This document shows positions 33,732 through 42,297 of a stretch of 64,000 nt of DNA, in pieces (within the stretch, counting starts at the first letter, position 1; each line of letters begins with the position of its first letter). Source of the stretch: Granulicella cerasi. GTDB taxonomy: Bacteria; Acidobacteriota; Terriglobia; Terriglobales; Acidobacteriaceae. Below the pieces are notes generated by a model. The model ran no database searches. It saw nothing but the letters and a program-made list of their open reading frames with translations, and was not told where the DNA came from. The position numbers were made by a program, and so were the translations under genes. The stretch lies in NCBI RefSeq assembly GCF_025685575.1, contig NZ_JAGSYD010000002.1:744001-808000 (forward strand), given 5' to 3'.

Positions 33732-35129
33732 CTACCCCTTCAACGCCTCGAGCAACATCGGCCCAGCCTGCGACACGCTGCCCGCGCCGAGCGTCAGAAT
33801 CAGGTCTCCGGGACGCGCGTCCGCGACCAGCCGCTCCACCGCTGATTGCATGGAGTCCGCATAAACCACGCGACCGCCGCCAGCCTCGCGGATCGCCTGC
33901 GCCAGCGTCTCGCCGGTGATGCCTTCAATCGGCTGCTCGCTCGCCGCGTAGATGTCCAACACCTGCACCGCGTCCGCGTCGCCAAAGGCAATGGCGAACT
34001 CCTCCATCAGGTCGCGCGTGCGCGTAAAACGGTGCGGCTGGAACATCACCAGCACGCGCCCGAAGCCGCAGCTCCGTGCTGCCGCCAGCGTCGCCTTCAC
34101 CTCGGTCGGATGATGGCCGTAATCGTCCACCACTGTGACTTCGCGCTCCACACCCTTGGTCTGGAAACGACGATCGACGCCGCGGAAACTCGCCAGCCCT
34201 GCGGCGATTTTCTCCGGCGCGATGCCAAGCTGCACGCCGATCGCAACCGCAGCCGTGGCGTTCAATACGTTGTGCTTGCCCGGCACGTTCAGCGTGAACG
34301 GCCCCAGTACCAGCCCGCGCGTGTTCACTTCGAAGGTCGAGTGTGAACCGTCGGTCCCCTTCGGCAAAATCCGCAGGCGGAAGTCTGCCTCCGCCGACTC
34401 GCCATAGGTAAATAGCCGACGCGTCACGCGCGGCAGAATCGCCCTCAGCATCGGGTTGTCGATGCACGCCGTCACCGCGCCGTAGAACGGCACCTTATCC
34501 ATGAACTCCACGAACGCGCCTTCAACATCCTGCATGTCGCGATAGGTGTCCATGTGCTCGCGATCGAGATTCGTCACGACGGCGAGCACGGGCGGCAGTT
34601 TCAAGAAGGAGCGATCGCTCTCATCGGCCTCGGCCACCAGGTACTGCGACTTGCCCAGCCGAGCGTTCGAACCCATGGCATCCACGCGTCCGCCCACCAC
34701 GACCGTTGCATCCAGCTCGCCGCCCGCCAGCACGGCGGCGATCATGCTCGTCGTAGTCGTCTTGCCATGCATGCCCGCTACGGCGATGCCATACTTCAAC
34801 CGCATCAGCTCGGCGAGCATCTCCGCGCGCTGAATCACCGGAATCTTGCGCGAGCGCGCCTCCAGCACCTCGGGATTATCCTTGGCCACGGCCGAGCTAG
34901 TCACGACCACATCACTCGCCGCTGCGTTCGACGCCGCATGGCCGACGTAGATCGTCGCACCCAATCCTCGCAGCCGCTCCGTCGTCGGCGACTCCCGCAT
35001 ATCCGACCCCGAAACCGCATAGCCGATCGTCAGCAGAATCTCCGCAATGCCGCTCATGCCGATGCCGCCGATACCGATGAAGTGAATGCGTTGCGACGGG
35101 GCAAAAAGTGCGTGATCAGGCGTGTTCAA
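33732..35129 (-). CDS. murC: UDP-N-acetylmuramate-L-alanine ligase
   Basis: A 465-residue Mur ligase that adds the first stem-peptide residue to UDP-MurNAc. IHFIGIGGIGMSGIAEILL binds the UDP sugar, AVAGMHGKTTTTSMIAAVL is the P-loop, AEADESDRSFL and VTNLDREHMDTY follow, and DDYGHHPTEVKATL with MFQPHRFTRT mark MurC specifically. The start is TTG at 35129, the only candidate before IHFIGIGG in a good position. The neighbouring murB and ddl usual in dcw clusters are absent here. Confidence 0.96.
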   Translation of the reverse strand: MNTPDHALFAPSQRIHFIGIGGIGMSGIAEILLTIGYAVSGSDMRESPTTERLRGLGATIYVGHAASNAAASDVVVTSSAVAKDNPEVLEARSRKIPVIQRAEMLAELMRLKYGIAVAGMHGKTTTTSMIAAVLAGGELDATVVVGGRVDAMGSNARLGKSQYLVAEADESDRSFLKLPPVLAVVTNLDREHMDTYRDMQDVEGAFVEFMDKVPFYGAVTACIDNPMLRAILPRVTRRLFTYGESAEADFRLRILPKGTDGSHSTFEVNTRGLVLGPFTLNVPGKHNVLNATAAVAIGVQLGIAPEKIAAGLASFRGVDRRFQTKGVEREVTVVDDYGHHPTEVKATLAAARSCGFGRVLVMFQPHRFTRTRDLMEEFAIAFGDADAVQVLDIYAASEQPIEGITGETLAQAIREAGGGRVVYADSMQSAVERLVADARPGDLILTLGAGSVSQAGPMLLEALKG

Positions 35130-35283
35130 AGGCGGCTTCCGGACGAAGAATCGACCTCTTCATTCTGCATGATCCTGCTGTGTCTTTCGTTTCGTTCTTC
35201 CTGCCGAGAATCTGCGCTTTCTCCTTGCGGACACCACGCAAGGGCAAGATGTCGATGTCTAATGGCGGCAAGGAGCTCTCCCC

Positions 35284-36003
35284 ATGCGAGCACTCATCCT
35301 TGCTCTAAGCCTCTTCCCCCTCACATCGGTCGCGAGCCATGCGGCTACGCCGTTCGTCGGCTGCCCCCGCGACGGGCAGCAAGGACCGCAACCCGCTCCT
35401 GTGCAACGCCCCAGGATGATCCCAGACGATCCAAGCGGCCAACTCGCGTGGTACCAGGCCGAGGACGGCCCGGGCATCCTGGCGCCCAAGGGCTGGCACT
35501 GCTTCGGCACCTACGGCTCCAACGGAAGCTCGCTCTACGTCAGCCCGGATGCCATCACCGCCACGGAGTTCTTCGACTCCAGGCCGAAGTGGAAAGGACT
35601 CACGGGCTACGGCATCCAGATCACCTCCCTAGTCGGCGATACCTCCGGCCGTTTCGAGGTGGCGAGGCTCGTTGCGCGTGTCTTCCCGAAGCATCGGAAG
35701 TACGCACAGAAGGTCATCGCCGAAGTCCTCGAGCCCGCGACAGACTTCCCCTTCGGACCGTATCCCACCGACAAGCTGCACTACCTCTCCGACCACTTCG
35801 TCGAATACGAAACGCCCGCGCATCACCGAGGGCTCGGCACCGATAGCTGGCTCCAGCCCAACGATCAGCCCATCCGTGGCTTGATCCAATTCAACCCGAC
35901 AGGCGACAACGAAGCCACCGCGCTCTACGTTCGGCTCCCCGCGGCCTACCGCAAGCTTGTTCCCAGCGTTCTCAAGTCGGCCGTGTGGAATCCCGCGCCG
36001 TAG
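35284..36003 (+). CDS. Exported protein of unknown function
   Basis: A 239-residue protein with a signal peptide (cleaved near SHA, residue 20). The mature part has APKGWHCFGTYGSNGSSLYVSP near residues 65-90 and ends with ALYVRLPAAYRKLVPSVLKSAVW; these suggest a beta-rich secreted domain with a disulfide between Cys27 and the GWHCF cysteine. I recognise no named family. AGGAG lies 7-11 bases before the ATG. It begins a three-gene plus-strand insertion inside the minus-strand dcw cluster, divergent from murC. Confidence 0.65.
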   Translation: MRALILALSLFPLTSVASHAATPFVGCPRDGQQGPQPAPVQRPRMIPDDPSGQLAWYQAEDGPGILAPKGWHCFGTYGSNGSSLYVSPDAITATEFFDSRPKWKGLTGYGIQITSLVGDTSGRFEVARLVARVFPKHRKYAQKVIAEVLEPATDFPFGPYPTDKLHYLSDHFVEYETPAHHRGLGTDSWLQPNDQPIRGLIQFNPTGDNEATALYVRLPAAYRKLVPSVLKSAVWNPAP

Positions 36004-36013
36004 CGGAGCGGCG

Positions 36014-37114
36014 ATGCGGTATCCTCGCCACATCATGAGCCATTTGCGTAGCGCCGCCGCCTGCCTGCTGCTCGCCTTTGCTGCTTCTGCCTGCGCGCAG
36101 AAGACCTACACGCTCGACGCCACGCCCGCGACCATCGCCTGGGGCAATTACTCAGCGCACGCCAAGCCCGCGCTTACCGTGCACTCCGGCGACACCGTCG
36201 TCATGCAGACAGCCTCCACCTGCGGCCCACCCGCGCGTCTGAAATCGCTCGGCGTCGCCGACGCAGACATCCCCGCGTGGCTCGGCGATCTCTACGACAA
36301 ATTTCCGAAAGAAGAGCGCGGCCCCGGCGGACATATCCTCACCGGCCCGATCGCCATCGCCGAGGCCGACCCCGGCGACGTGCTCGAGGTCGACGTCGTG
36401 AAGATCAACCTCGACGCGCCGTGGTCCTGCAACGGCTTCGGCACCGGTCGCGGCTTCCTGCCGGACGACTTCCCCTACGGCCGCACGCGCATCATTCCGC
36501 TCGACCGCGAAAAGATGATCGGCCACTTCGCACCCGGCATCGAGATCCCTCTGCACCCGTTCTTTGGCTCCATGGGCGTGGCGCCGCCGGAGTCCGCCGG
36601 CAAGTGGAACTCCGCGCCCCCGTGGATGCATGGCGGCAACATGGACAACCGCAACCTTGGCGTCGGCACAAAAATCTTCTACCCGGTGCACGCGGCGGGC
36701 GCGCTCTTTGAAGCGGGCGACGGCCACGCCAACCAGGGCGATGGCGAGGTCGACATCACCGCGCTTGAAACGCAGCTGACCGGCAGCTTCCGCTTCACCG
36801 TCCACAAAGGCATGGCCACGCAGGTTCACCTGCTCTGGCCGGTCGCCGACACCGGTACCGACTTCATCACCATGGGCTTCCACGAAGACCTGACCAAAGC
36901 CACAGAGATGGCCGTTCGCAACATGATCACGCTGCTCAGCGAGCAAATGCCGGCCGTGCATCCGGGCTTCCCGAAGCTCTCGCGCGACGACGCCTATTCG
37001 CTGATCTCCACCGCCTGCAACGTCGAAATCACGCAACTCGTCGACACCAAGAGCGGCGCGCATGTGATGTGCTCGAAGTCTCTCTTCAAGGCGCTTGCTC
37101 CTGCAAAACAATAG
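36014..37114 (+). CDS. Exported acetamidase/formamidase family protein
   Basis: A 366-residue protein: signal peptide with the hydrophobic stretch AAACLLLAFAASACAQ, then the FmdA_AmdA fold: LTVHSGDTVVMQT, GGHILTGPIAIAEADPGDVLEVDVVKI, FGSMGVAPPESAGKWNSAPP, GGNMDNRNLGVGTKIFYPVHAAGALFEAGDGHANQGDGEV. The Glu/His-bearing GDGHANQGDGE segment is the usual metal/catalytic site. It probably cleaves a simple amide in the periplasm. ATG at 36014 is chosen for GGAG 5 bases upstream; 36035 is the alternative. It lies 10 bases after the previous gene, so they form an operon. Confidence 0.85.
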   Translation: MRYPRHIMSHLRSAAACLLLAFAASACAQKTYTLDATPATIAWGNYSAHAKPALTVHSGDTVVMQTASTCGPPARLKSLGVADADIPAWLGDLYDKFPKEERGPGGHILTGPIAIAEADPGDVLEVDVVKINLDAPWSCNGFGTGRGFLPDDFPYGRTRIIPLDREKMIGHFAPGIEIPLHPFFGSMGVAPPESAGKWNSAPPWMHGGNMDNRNLGVGTKIFYPVHAAGALFEAGDGHANQGDGEVDITALETQLTGSFRFTVHKGMATQVHLLWPVADTGTDFITMGFHEDLTKATEMAVRNMITLLSEQMPAVHPGFPKLSRDDAYSLISTACNVEITQLVDTKSGAHVMCSKSLFKALAPAKQ

Positions 37115-37275
37115 GCTCGCAGGCTATCTTTTGATCGGCGCAACTCCGCAGAACGAGCTGTGTCTAATCAAGTGTGAGCCGGACTGAGCGATCAGCCGGA
37201 ACTCCATTCGCGTGGGCCGCGAAACCTGCAGTAGACGCAGGAAAACCGAAGGCCACTCGCAGGCAGGACTGAACC

Positions 37276-38286
37276 ATGAAGATCAAGGGCGCAATCCGCA
37301 CGACACTCGCAGCCGCCACGCTTGGCGTCGCTGCACTCACGCTTACCGCATCCGCATCGGCACAGATCGCCGTTGGCGTGGGCATCACTGCGGGCTACGC
37401 TCCGCCGCCCATCCCGGCCTACGACCAGCCGGAGTGCCCCGGCGATGGCTACATCTGGACCCCGGGCTACTGGGCATGGGGCGATGACGGCTACCAGTGG
37501 GTAGACGGCGCATGGATTGAGCCGCCCTACATGGGCGCGCTGTGGACGCCCGGCTGGTGGGGCTGGGGTGGCGGCGGCTACTTCTGGCACGCCGGTTACT
37601 GGGGCCGCAGCATCGGCTACTACGGTGGCATCAACTACGGCTTCGGCTACTTCGGCACCGGCTTCTACGGCGGCTACTGGAACGGCGGTCACTTCCTCTA
37701 TAACCGCGCCTACGGCCACTTTGGCCCGGGCTTCCGTGGAGGCTTCTACAACCGCACGTATGCAGGTTTTGGCGGTCGCCCCGGAGGCGCAAGCTTCCAG
37801 TCGCATCCTCCGGCGCAGTTCGCCGGTAACCGCGGTGGCTTTGATCACAGCTCGCCCATCAACGGTCGCGGCTCGCAGAACTTCTCTGCCGGCGCAGGCT
37901 TCCGCGGCGGACAGCAGGGTGGCAACGTAGGTGGCAACAGCTATCGCGGCGGTGGCCAGCAGCAGGGCTTTGCAAACAGCGGTGCGCAGCGTAGCTTCGG
38001 CGGCTCCGTACAGAGCAACGGCGGTAACCGTGGCAACTACGGCGGTGGACAGCAGCCTTCCTCAAACGCAGGCCGCAGCTTTAGCGGCGGGCAGACGATG
38101 GGCAACACCGGCGGTCGCGGATTCAGCGGCGGTGGTGGCCAGCCTTCCGGCGGCGGTCGCGGCTTCTCGGGTGGAGGCGGCGCAGCTCCGCAGGCCAGCC
38201 ATGGCGCGCCAGGCGGTGGGGGCGGTGGCTTCCACGGCGGTGGCGGTGGAGGCGGCAACCACGGCGGCGGCGGCGGACATCGCTAA
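37276..38286 (+). CDS. YXWXXG-type glycine-rich exported protein
   Basis: A 336-residue secreted protein. After the signal peptide (to about residue 29) it has repeats of the type Y-x-W-x-x-G-x-W (YIWTPGYWAWGDDGYQW, ALWTPGWWGWGGGGYFW, YFWHAGYWG), then a long Gly/Gln/Asn/Phe-rich tail ending in G-G-H-R. This looks like a low-complexity cell-surface or matrix protein. A CAGGA ribosome site precedes the ATG. It is followed by a strong terminator. Its codon use in the tail is repetitive, which explains the many shadow frames. Confidence 0.8.
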   Translation: MKIKGAIRTTLAAATLGVAALTLTASASAQIAVGVGITAGYAPPPIPAYDQPECPGDGYIWTPGYWAWGDDGYQWVDGAWIEPPYMGALWTPGWWGWGGGGYFWHAGYWGRSIGYYGGINYGFGYFGTGFYGGYWNGGHFLYNRAYGHFGPGFRGGFYNRTYAGFGGRPGGASFQSHPPAQFAGNRGGFDHSSPINGRGSQNFSAGAGFRGGQQGGNVGGNSYRGGGQQQGFANSGAQRSFGGSVQSNGGNRGNYGGGQQPSSNAGRSFSGGQTMGNTGGRGFSGGGGQPSGGGRGFSGGGGAAPQASHGAPGGGGGGFHGGGGGGGNHGGGGGHR

Positions 38287-38292
38287 ACCAAC

Positions 38293-38329
38293 AGCAAGGG
38301 CTGAGGATCACTCCTCAGCCCTTGCTTTC
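38293..38329. terminator. Strong hairpin terminator between the glycine-rich gene and murG
   Basis: A 15-bp perfect stem (AGCAAGGGCTGAGGA / TCCTCAGCCCTTGCT) with loop TCAC, ending in TTTCC. It separates converging genes and probably works both ways. Confidence 0.9.
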
Positions 38330-38363
38330 CGTCTAAACACTGATTCTCTTCGCTCTGCCTGGA

Positions 38364-39437
38364 TCACACTCGCGCCAGCCTCAAAACCATCGCAGCGATC
38401 TTCTCAAGCGCACCGGGCTTTGCCAAAGACCGCGCAGCGACAGACATTTCATGCCGCAGCGAAGCGTCCGTGAGCATCTCCACAAGATTCGCCGACAATA
38501 CGTCCGCCGTGACATCACGCTGCAGAATCATTCGCGCCGCACCGGCCTCCGCGAGCACTTCAGCGTTCTTGCGCTGATGATCATCCGCAGCCTGCGGGAA
38601 CGGCACCAGCAACGATGGCTTGCCTGCCGCGCACAACTCACTCACCGTAGAGCCAGAGCGGGCCAGCACCACGTCCGCCGCCGCATACTGCGCAGGCATG
38701 TCCGTCAGAAAAGCTTCCACCGACCAACGCGACTTATCAGCGCCGCTCGCAGCAAACGCAGCGCGTGTCACTTCAAGCTGACGCACTCCCGATTGATGCA
38801 CGATCGTCAGCCCTGGCACTTCGTTCAACAGGCGCATCGCAATCTTCGGTATGAGGTCGTTGAAAACCTGTGCACCGTTGCTACCTGCCGTCACGAGCAA
38901 ACGCGGCTCACCACCGGTCTTCTCTGGCAGCGAGAAAATCTCTTCACGCACCGGCACACCGGTCACCTCAGCGTGGCGAAAGAACTGTGTGGTCTGTGCA
39001 AAGTTCACGGCGGCTGCGCTCACGCGCTTGCCCAGCGCGCGATTCGTCATACCCGGCACAGCGTTCGGCTCGTACACCAACGTTGGCACACGCAGCATCA
39101 CGGCGGCCAGCATCGCGGGGCCGCTCGCATAGCCACCCACGCCCACGACCACCTGCGGTTTGAACGAACGGATCAGGCTCATACATTGCAGCACGCCGCG
39201 CGGCAGATCGAAGTACGTCTTCAGCCTCGTCTTCAGGCTGACGCGATTGAGCTGCCCCGAGCGCACCAGTTCCAGCCGGAAGCCGGCCTCCGGCACGAGC
39301 TTCTTCTCGATGCCGCGCTCCGTGCCCACATACAAGCACTCGGCCTGATGCTCGTCGCGCAGCTTGCGGCCAATCGCCAACGCAGGCACGACATGCCCGC
39401 CGGTTCCGCCGCCTGCGATCAAGATTCGCAAACCCAT
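38364..39437 (-). CDS. murG: UDP-GlcNAc:lipid I N-acetylglucosaminyltransferase MurG
   Basis: A 357-residue GT28 enzyme that converts lipid I to lipid II on the inner membrane. LRILIAGGGTGGHVVPALAI has the GGGTGGH loop; VVGVGGYASGPAM, EPNAVPGMTNR, VTAGSNGAQVFND, and ARSGSTVSELCAAGKPSLLVPFPQAADDHQ are all MurG signatures. The ATG at 39437 shares one base with the ftsW stop (TGATG). The upstream frame adds 14 non-homologous residues and is not used. Confidence 0.97.
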   Translation of the reverse strand: MGLRILIAGGGTGGHVVPALAIGRKLRDEHQAECLYVGTERGIEKKLVPEAGFRLELVRSGQLNRVSLKTRLKTYFDLPRGVLQCMSLIRSFKPQVVVGVGGYASGPAMLAAVMLRVPTLVYEPNAVPGMTNRALGKRVSAAAVNFAQTTQFFRHAEVTGVPVREEIFSLPEKTGGEPRLLVTAGSNGAQVFNDLIPKIAMRLLNEVPGLTIVHQSGVRQLEVTRAAFAASGADKSRWSVEAFLTDMPAQYAAADVVLARSGSTVSELCAAGKPSLLVPFPQAADDHQRKNAEVLAEAGAARMILQRDVTADVLSANLVEMLTDASLRHEMSVAARSLAKPGALEKIAAMVLRLARV

Positions 39438-40528
39438 CAGTCGATCTCTCGCGTGACGTTCAGCAACACGCCCATGCACGCCAGCATGATCGCTACGCTT
39501 GTGCCACCAGACGAGATGAACGGCAGCGGCAGACCCTTATTCGGCACGATCGACAACACCACGCTGATGTTGAAGAACGCCTGCACGAGAATCGTCGTCG
39601 TCATACCGAACGCAACGAAGCGCGCAAACGGATCGGTGGACTTGTACGCCGCGCGCATACCGCGGAACCCCAGCACGCAAAACGCGGCGATCACCAGCAA
39701 GCCGCCGATCAAGCCAAGCTCTTCGCAGATCACCGCAAAGATGAAGTCGGTGTGTGGCTCGGGCAGGAAGAAGAGTTTCTGCACACCTTCCATCAGGCCT
39801 TTGCCATGCAGTCCGCCCGTGCCGACGGCGATCAACGACTGCAGCGTGTGATAACCAACGCCCTTCGGATCCGCCTCAGGATTGAGGAACGCGAGCAAGC
39901 GAGCACGACGCCACGCCACGCGGAAGAGCATGAAGTACATCACCGGCGATGCAGCCAGAATCGCAACACCGATCCACTTCATTTGCATTCCGGCGAGATA
40001 CAACATCGCCATCAGCACCAGCGCGCACACCATCGCCGTGCCAAGATCTGGCTCCTTCAGAATCAGCGCAATGAACACCAGCGGCGGCAATGCGGCGGGA
40101 AGAATCGTCTCTTTGATGTTGTCGATCTGATGGATGCGCGTCTGCAAAAACCATGCAAGAAACAGCACAATCACAGGCTTCGCCAACTCGCTGGGTTGCA
40201 GCGTGAAGCCACCAAAACGGATCCAGCGATGCGCGCCGTTCATCGCGCCCATGCCAAATACCACCAGCAGCAACAACGCCGTGATCGCCATGAGCGGGAA
40301 GATCACCTTGGGGTTGTTGTACTTGCGATAGTCGATCTTCATCATCACGAAGAGCGCTACCAGCCCCGCTGCCACGAACGCAGCCTGCTTGATCACAAAC
40401 GCATACGGCGAGCCCTGCGTCGCCTTGGCGATCACCGCCGAGGCCGAGAAGACCATCACCAGCCCGAACAGCACGAGCGTCAGCACCGTGCCAAAGAGCC
40501 ATTTATCTACGCCAACGCGCTTCGCCAT
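39437..40528 (-). CDS. ftsW: Peptidoglycan glycosyltransferase / lipid II polymerase FtsW
   Basis: A 363-residue SEDS protein with about ten membrane helices. KQAAFVAAGLVALFVMMKIDYRKY and the large loop HRWIRFGGFTLQPSELAKPVIVLF contain the conserved SEDS core, with an invariant Asp later in HTDFIFAVICEELGLIG and the final PNKGLPLPFISSGGTS motif. It polymerises lipid II at the septum together with FtsI. ATG at 40528, upstream of murG in the usual dcw order. Confidence 0.96.
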   Translation of the reverse strand: MAKRVGVDKWLFGTVLTLVLFGLVMVFSASAVIAKATQGSPYAFVIKQAAFVAAGLVALFVMMKIDYRKYNNPKVIFPLMAITALLLLVVFGMGAMNGAHRWIRFGGFTLQPSELAKPVIVLFLAWFLQTRIHQIDNIKETILPAALPPLVFIALILKEPDLGTAMVCALVLMAMLYLAGMQMKWIGVAILAASPVMYFMLFRVAWRRARLLAFLNPEADPKGVGYHTLQSLIAVGTGGLHGKGLMEGVQKLFFLPEPHTDFIFAVICEELGLIGGLLVIAAFCVLGFRGMRAAYKSTDPFARFVAFGMTTTILVQAFFNISVVLSIVPNKGLPLPFISSGGTSVAIMLACMGVLLNVTREID

Positions 40529-40568
40529 CGCCCGCTTCCTTCACTAGCCCGTCGCGGACAACCAGCTA

Positions 40569-41924
40569 CTACAGCCCGGCGACGATCTCCTTGAAGACGC
40601 GCCCGCGATGCTCGTAGTTCTCAAACTGGTCGAAGCTGGCACACGCCGGAGCCAGCAGCACAACGTCACCCGCCACCGCATGCTCCTTCGCCAGCAGCAC
40701 CGCGCGTTGCAACGTCCCCGCACTCTCTATCTTCGCGACACCCGCCAGTTGCCGCTCAATCTTTTCCGCGGCTGAACCAATGGTGATAACCGTCTTCACT
40801 CGCTCGCGAATCAACGGCGCCAGCGTGGCATAATCGGAGTCTTTGTCCTTGCCGCCAAGCACCACGTGCACGCCGCTCGCGAACGCCTCCAACGCCTTCG
40901 CGGTCGCGTCCACATTCGTGGCCTTCGAGTCGTTGAAGTAACGCACACCATCGACTTCGCGCACAAATTCCAGGCGATGCTCCACGGCCTTGAACGCCGC
41001 CACCGTCTCGCGAATCACTTCATTCGACACGCCCGCAAGCTTCGCCATAGCCACGGCGGCCAATACGTTCTCCACATTATGCTGCCCCGCCAGCGGAATC
41101 TCGCTCAGCGGCAACACCGGCTCAAACGCTCCACCCTCTTCGCGACGGAACACAATCGCATCGCGGTCCACGAACGCTCCACGCTTCACCTGCCGCTTCG
41201 CGCTGAACCAATAAATCTGCGCCTTCGTGTTCGCGGCGACGAGCTTCGTCGGCTCATCTTCGCCGTTCAACACAAGGAAGTCTTCTGCCGTCTGATTCTC
41301 GGTGATGCGTGTCTTCGCCGCAGCATAGTTCGCAAACGATCCGTGGCGGTCCAGATGGTCCGGCGTGATGTTCAGCACCGCCGCAATGCGCGGCTTGAAA
41401 GTCTCAATCGTCTCCAACTGAAAGCTCGACACCTCAAGCACCGACCACGTCTCGGGCGTAGATGGCGGCACCATCTCCGTGACCGGCGTGCCGATGTTTC
41501 CGCCCACCAACGTCGGCCGCCCAGCGGACTTCATGATCTCGCCCACCAGCGTCGTCGTGGTCGTCTTGCCATTCGATCCGGTGATCGCAATCACCTCACC
41601 CTGCAAGAACTGAAACCCCAACTCAAGCTCACCGATCAGCGGCATTCCCAGCGCCATCACGCGCTGAATCTCCGGCACCGACAACGGCACACCCGGCGAA
41701 ATGACGATCAAATCCTGACGACGAAACGTGAGCACACCGTGCCCACCGGTCTCAACATCAATGCCCTCATCCAGCAATACGGGAAGCTCAGCAATCAACG
41801 TCGCCGGACGCGAATCCGACACTGTTACGCGCGCACCGTGCTGCTTCAAAAAACGCGCCGCCGCAAGCCCGCTCTTACCAAGCCCTGCGACGAGAATCCG
41901 TTTGCCTTTGAGTTCCATTGCCAT
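40569..41924 (-). CDS. murD: UDP-N-acetylmuramoylalanine-D-glutamate ligase
   Basis: A 451-residue Mur ligase that adds D-glutamate. The N-terminal ILVAGLGKSGLAAARFLK binds UDP-MurNAc-Ala; AITGSNGKTTTTTLVGEI is the P-loop, VLEVSSFQLETI and NITPDHLDRHGS are MurD-type, and YFNDSKATNVDAT is the MurD-specific motif. ATG at 41924. It lies 148 bases after the small membrane protein gene; that gap holds an intergenic repeat. Confidence 0.97.
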   Translation of the reverse strand: MAMELKGKRILVAGLGKSGLAAARFLKQHGARVTVSDSRPATLIAELPVLLDEGIDVETGGHGVLTFRRQDLIVISPGVPLSVPEIQRVMALGMPLIGELELGFQFLQGEVIAITGSNGKTTTTTLVGEIMKSAGRPTLVGGNIGTPVTEMVPPSTPETWSVLEVSSFQLETIETFKPRIAAVLNITPDHLDRHGSFANYAAAKTRITENQTAEDFLVLNGEDEPTKLVAANTKAQIYWFSAKRQVKRGAFVDRDAIVFRREEGGAFEPVLPLSEIPLAGQHNVENVLAAVAMAKLAGVSNEVIRETVAAFKAVEHRLEFVREVDGVRYFNDSKATNVDATAKALEAFASGVHVVLGGKDKDSDYATLAPLIRERVKTVITIGSAAEKIERQLAGVAKIESAGTLQRAVLLAKEHAVAGDVVLLAPACASFDQFENYEHRGRVFKEIVAGL

Positions 41925-41999
41925 CCGCCGATTTCCTCGAAGCTATCATCGCACCGACAAGGATTGTGGATGACCGCCAACGTTGAATTGTCATCTTGA

Positions 42000-42044
42000 G
42001 CGCAGCGCGTTTCTTCATGTCTCGTTCCCGAAGCGACGCTGCGC
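42000..42044. repeat. Intergenic repeat-like element with imperfect inverted arms
   Basis: The stretch begins GTCATCTTGAGCGCAGCG, which resembles the widely dispersed TGTCATCCTGAGCG intergenic repeat found in many bacterial genomes including Acidobacteria. Arms GCGCAGCG and CGCTGCGC (8 bp) pair across a 29-base spacer. It occupies most of the 148-base gap upstream of murD. Confidence 0.55.
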
Positions 42045-42072
42045 CTGCCCGTGGCAACGCAGCACTCGAAAT

Positions 42073-42297
42073 TCACTCTGCAAGGCTAAGCAACCACACA
42101 AACACGCCAACCAAGACCACTGGCGGCACGAACCACCAGCGTGGCTTCAAGACTCCAGCAACGCACCAGCCGAGAATGGAACCCAAGGCCAATGCAATAC
42201 CGATCGGCGTTAGAAATGGAAGTTGAGCAAATAGAAGCAAGCATCCAAAGTAGAGTGCAATGATCGAGCCAACACCGACTTTGTTGCCTGGCGTCAT
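42073..42297 (-). CDS. 74-residue membrane protein in the dcw cluster
   Basis: A short gene hidden inside a longer artificial frame. It begins MTPGNKVGVGSIIALYFGCL and has two or three membrane helices (about residues 7-45 and 52-72). Its ATG at 42297 overlaps the mraY stop by 4 bases (ATGA), a strong sign of coupled translation. No family is recognised. Its position between mraY and murD is where no extra gene stands in model dcw clusters. It may assist MraY or be a small divisome factor. Confidence 0.75.
   Translation of the reverse strand: MTPGNKVGVGSIIALYFGCLLLFAQLPFLTPIGIALALGSILGWCVAGVLKPRWWFVPPVVLVGVFVWLLSLAE

Noticed and set aside
37900..38280. Repetitive tract that could be mistaken for a CRISPR or minisatellite
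   Set aside because: It is the coding sequence of the Gly-rich tail of the YXWXXG protein; repeats are short GGN codon runs without spacers.
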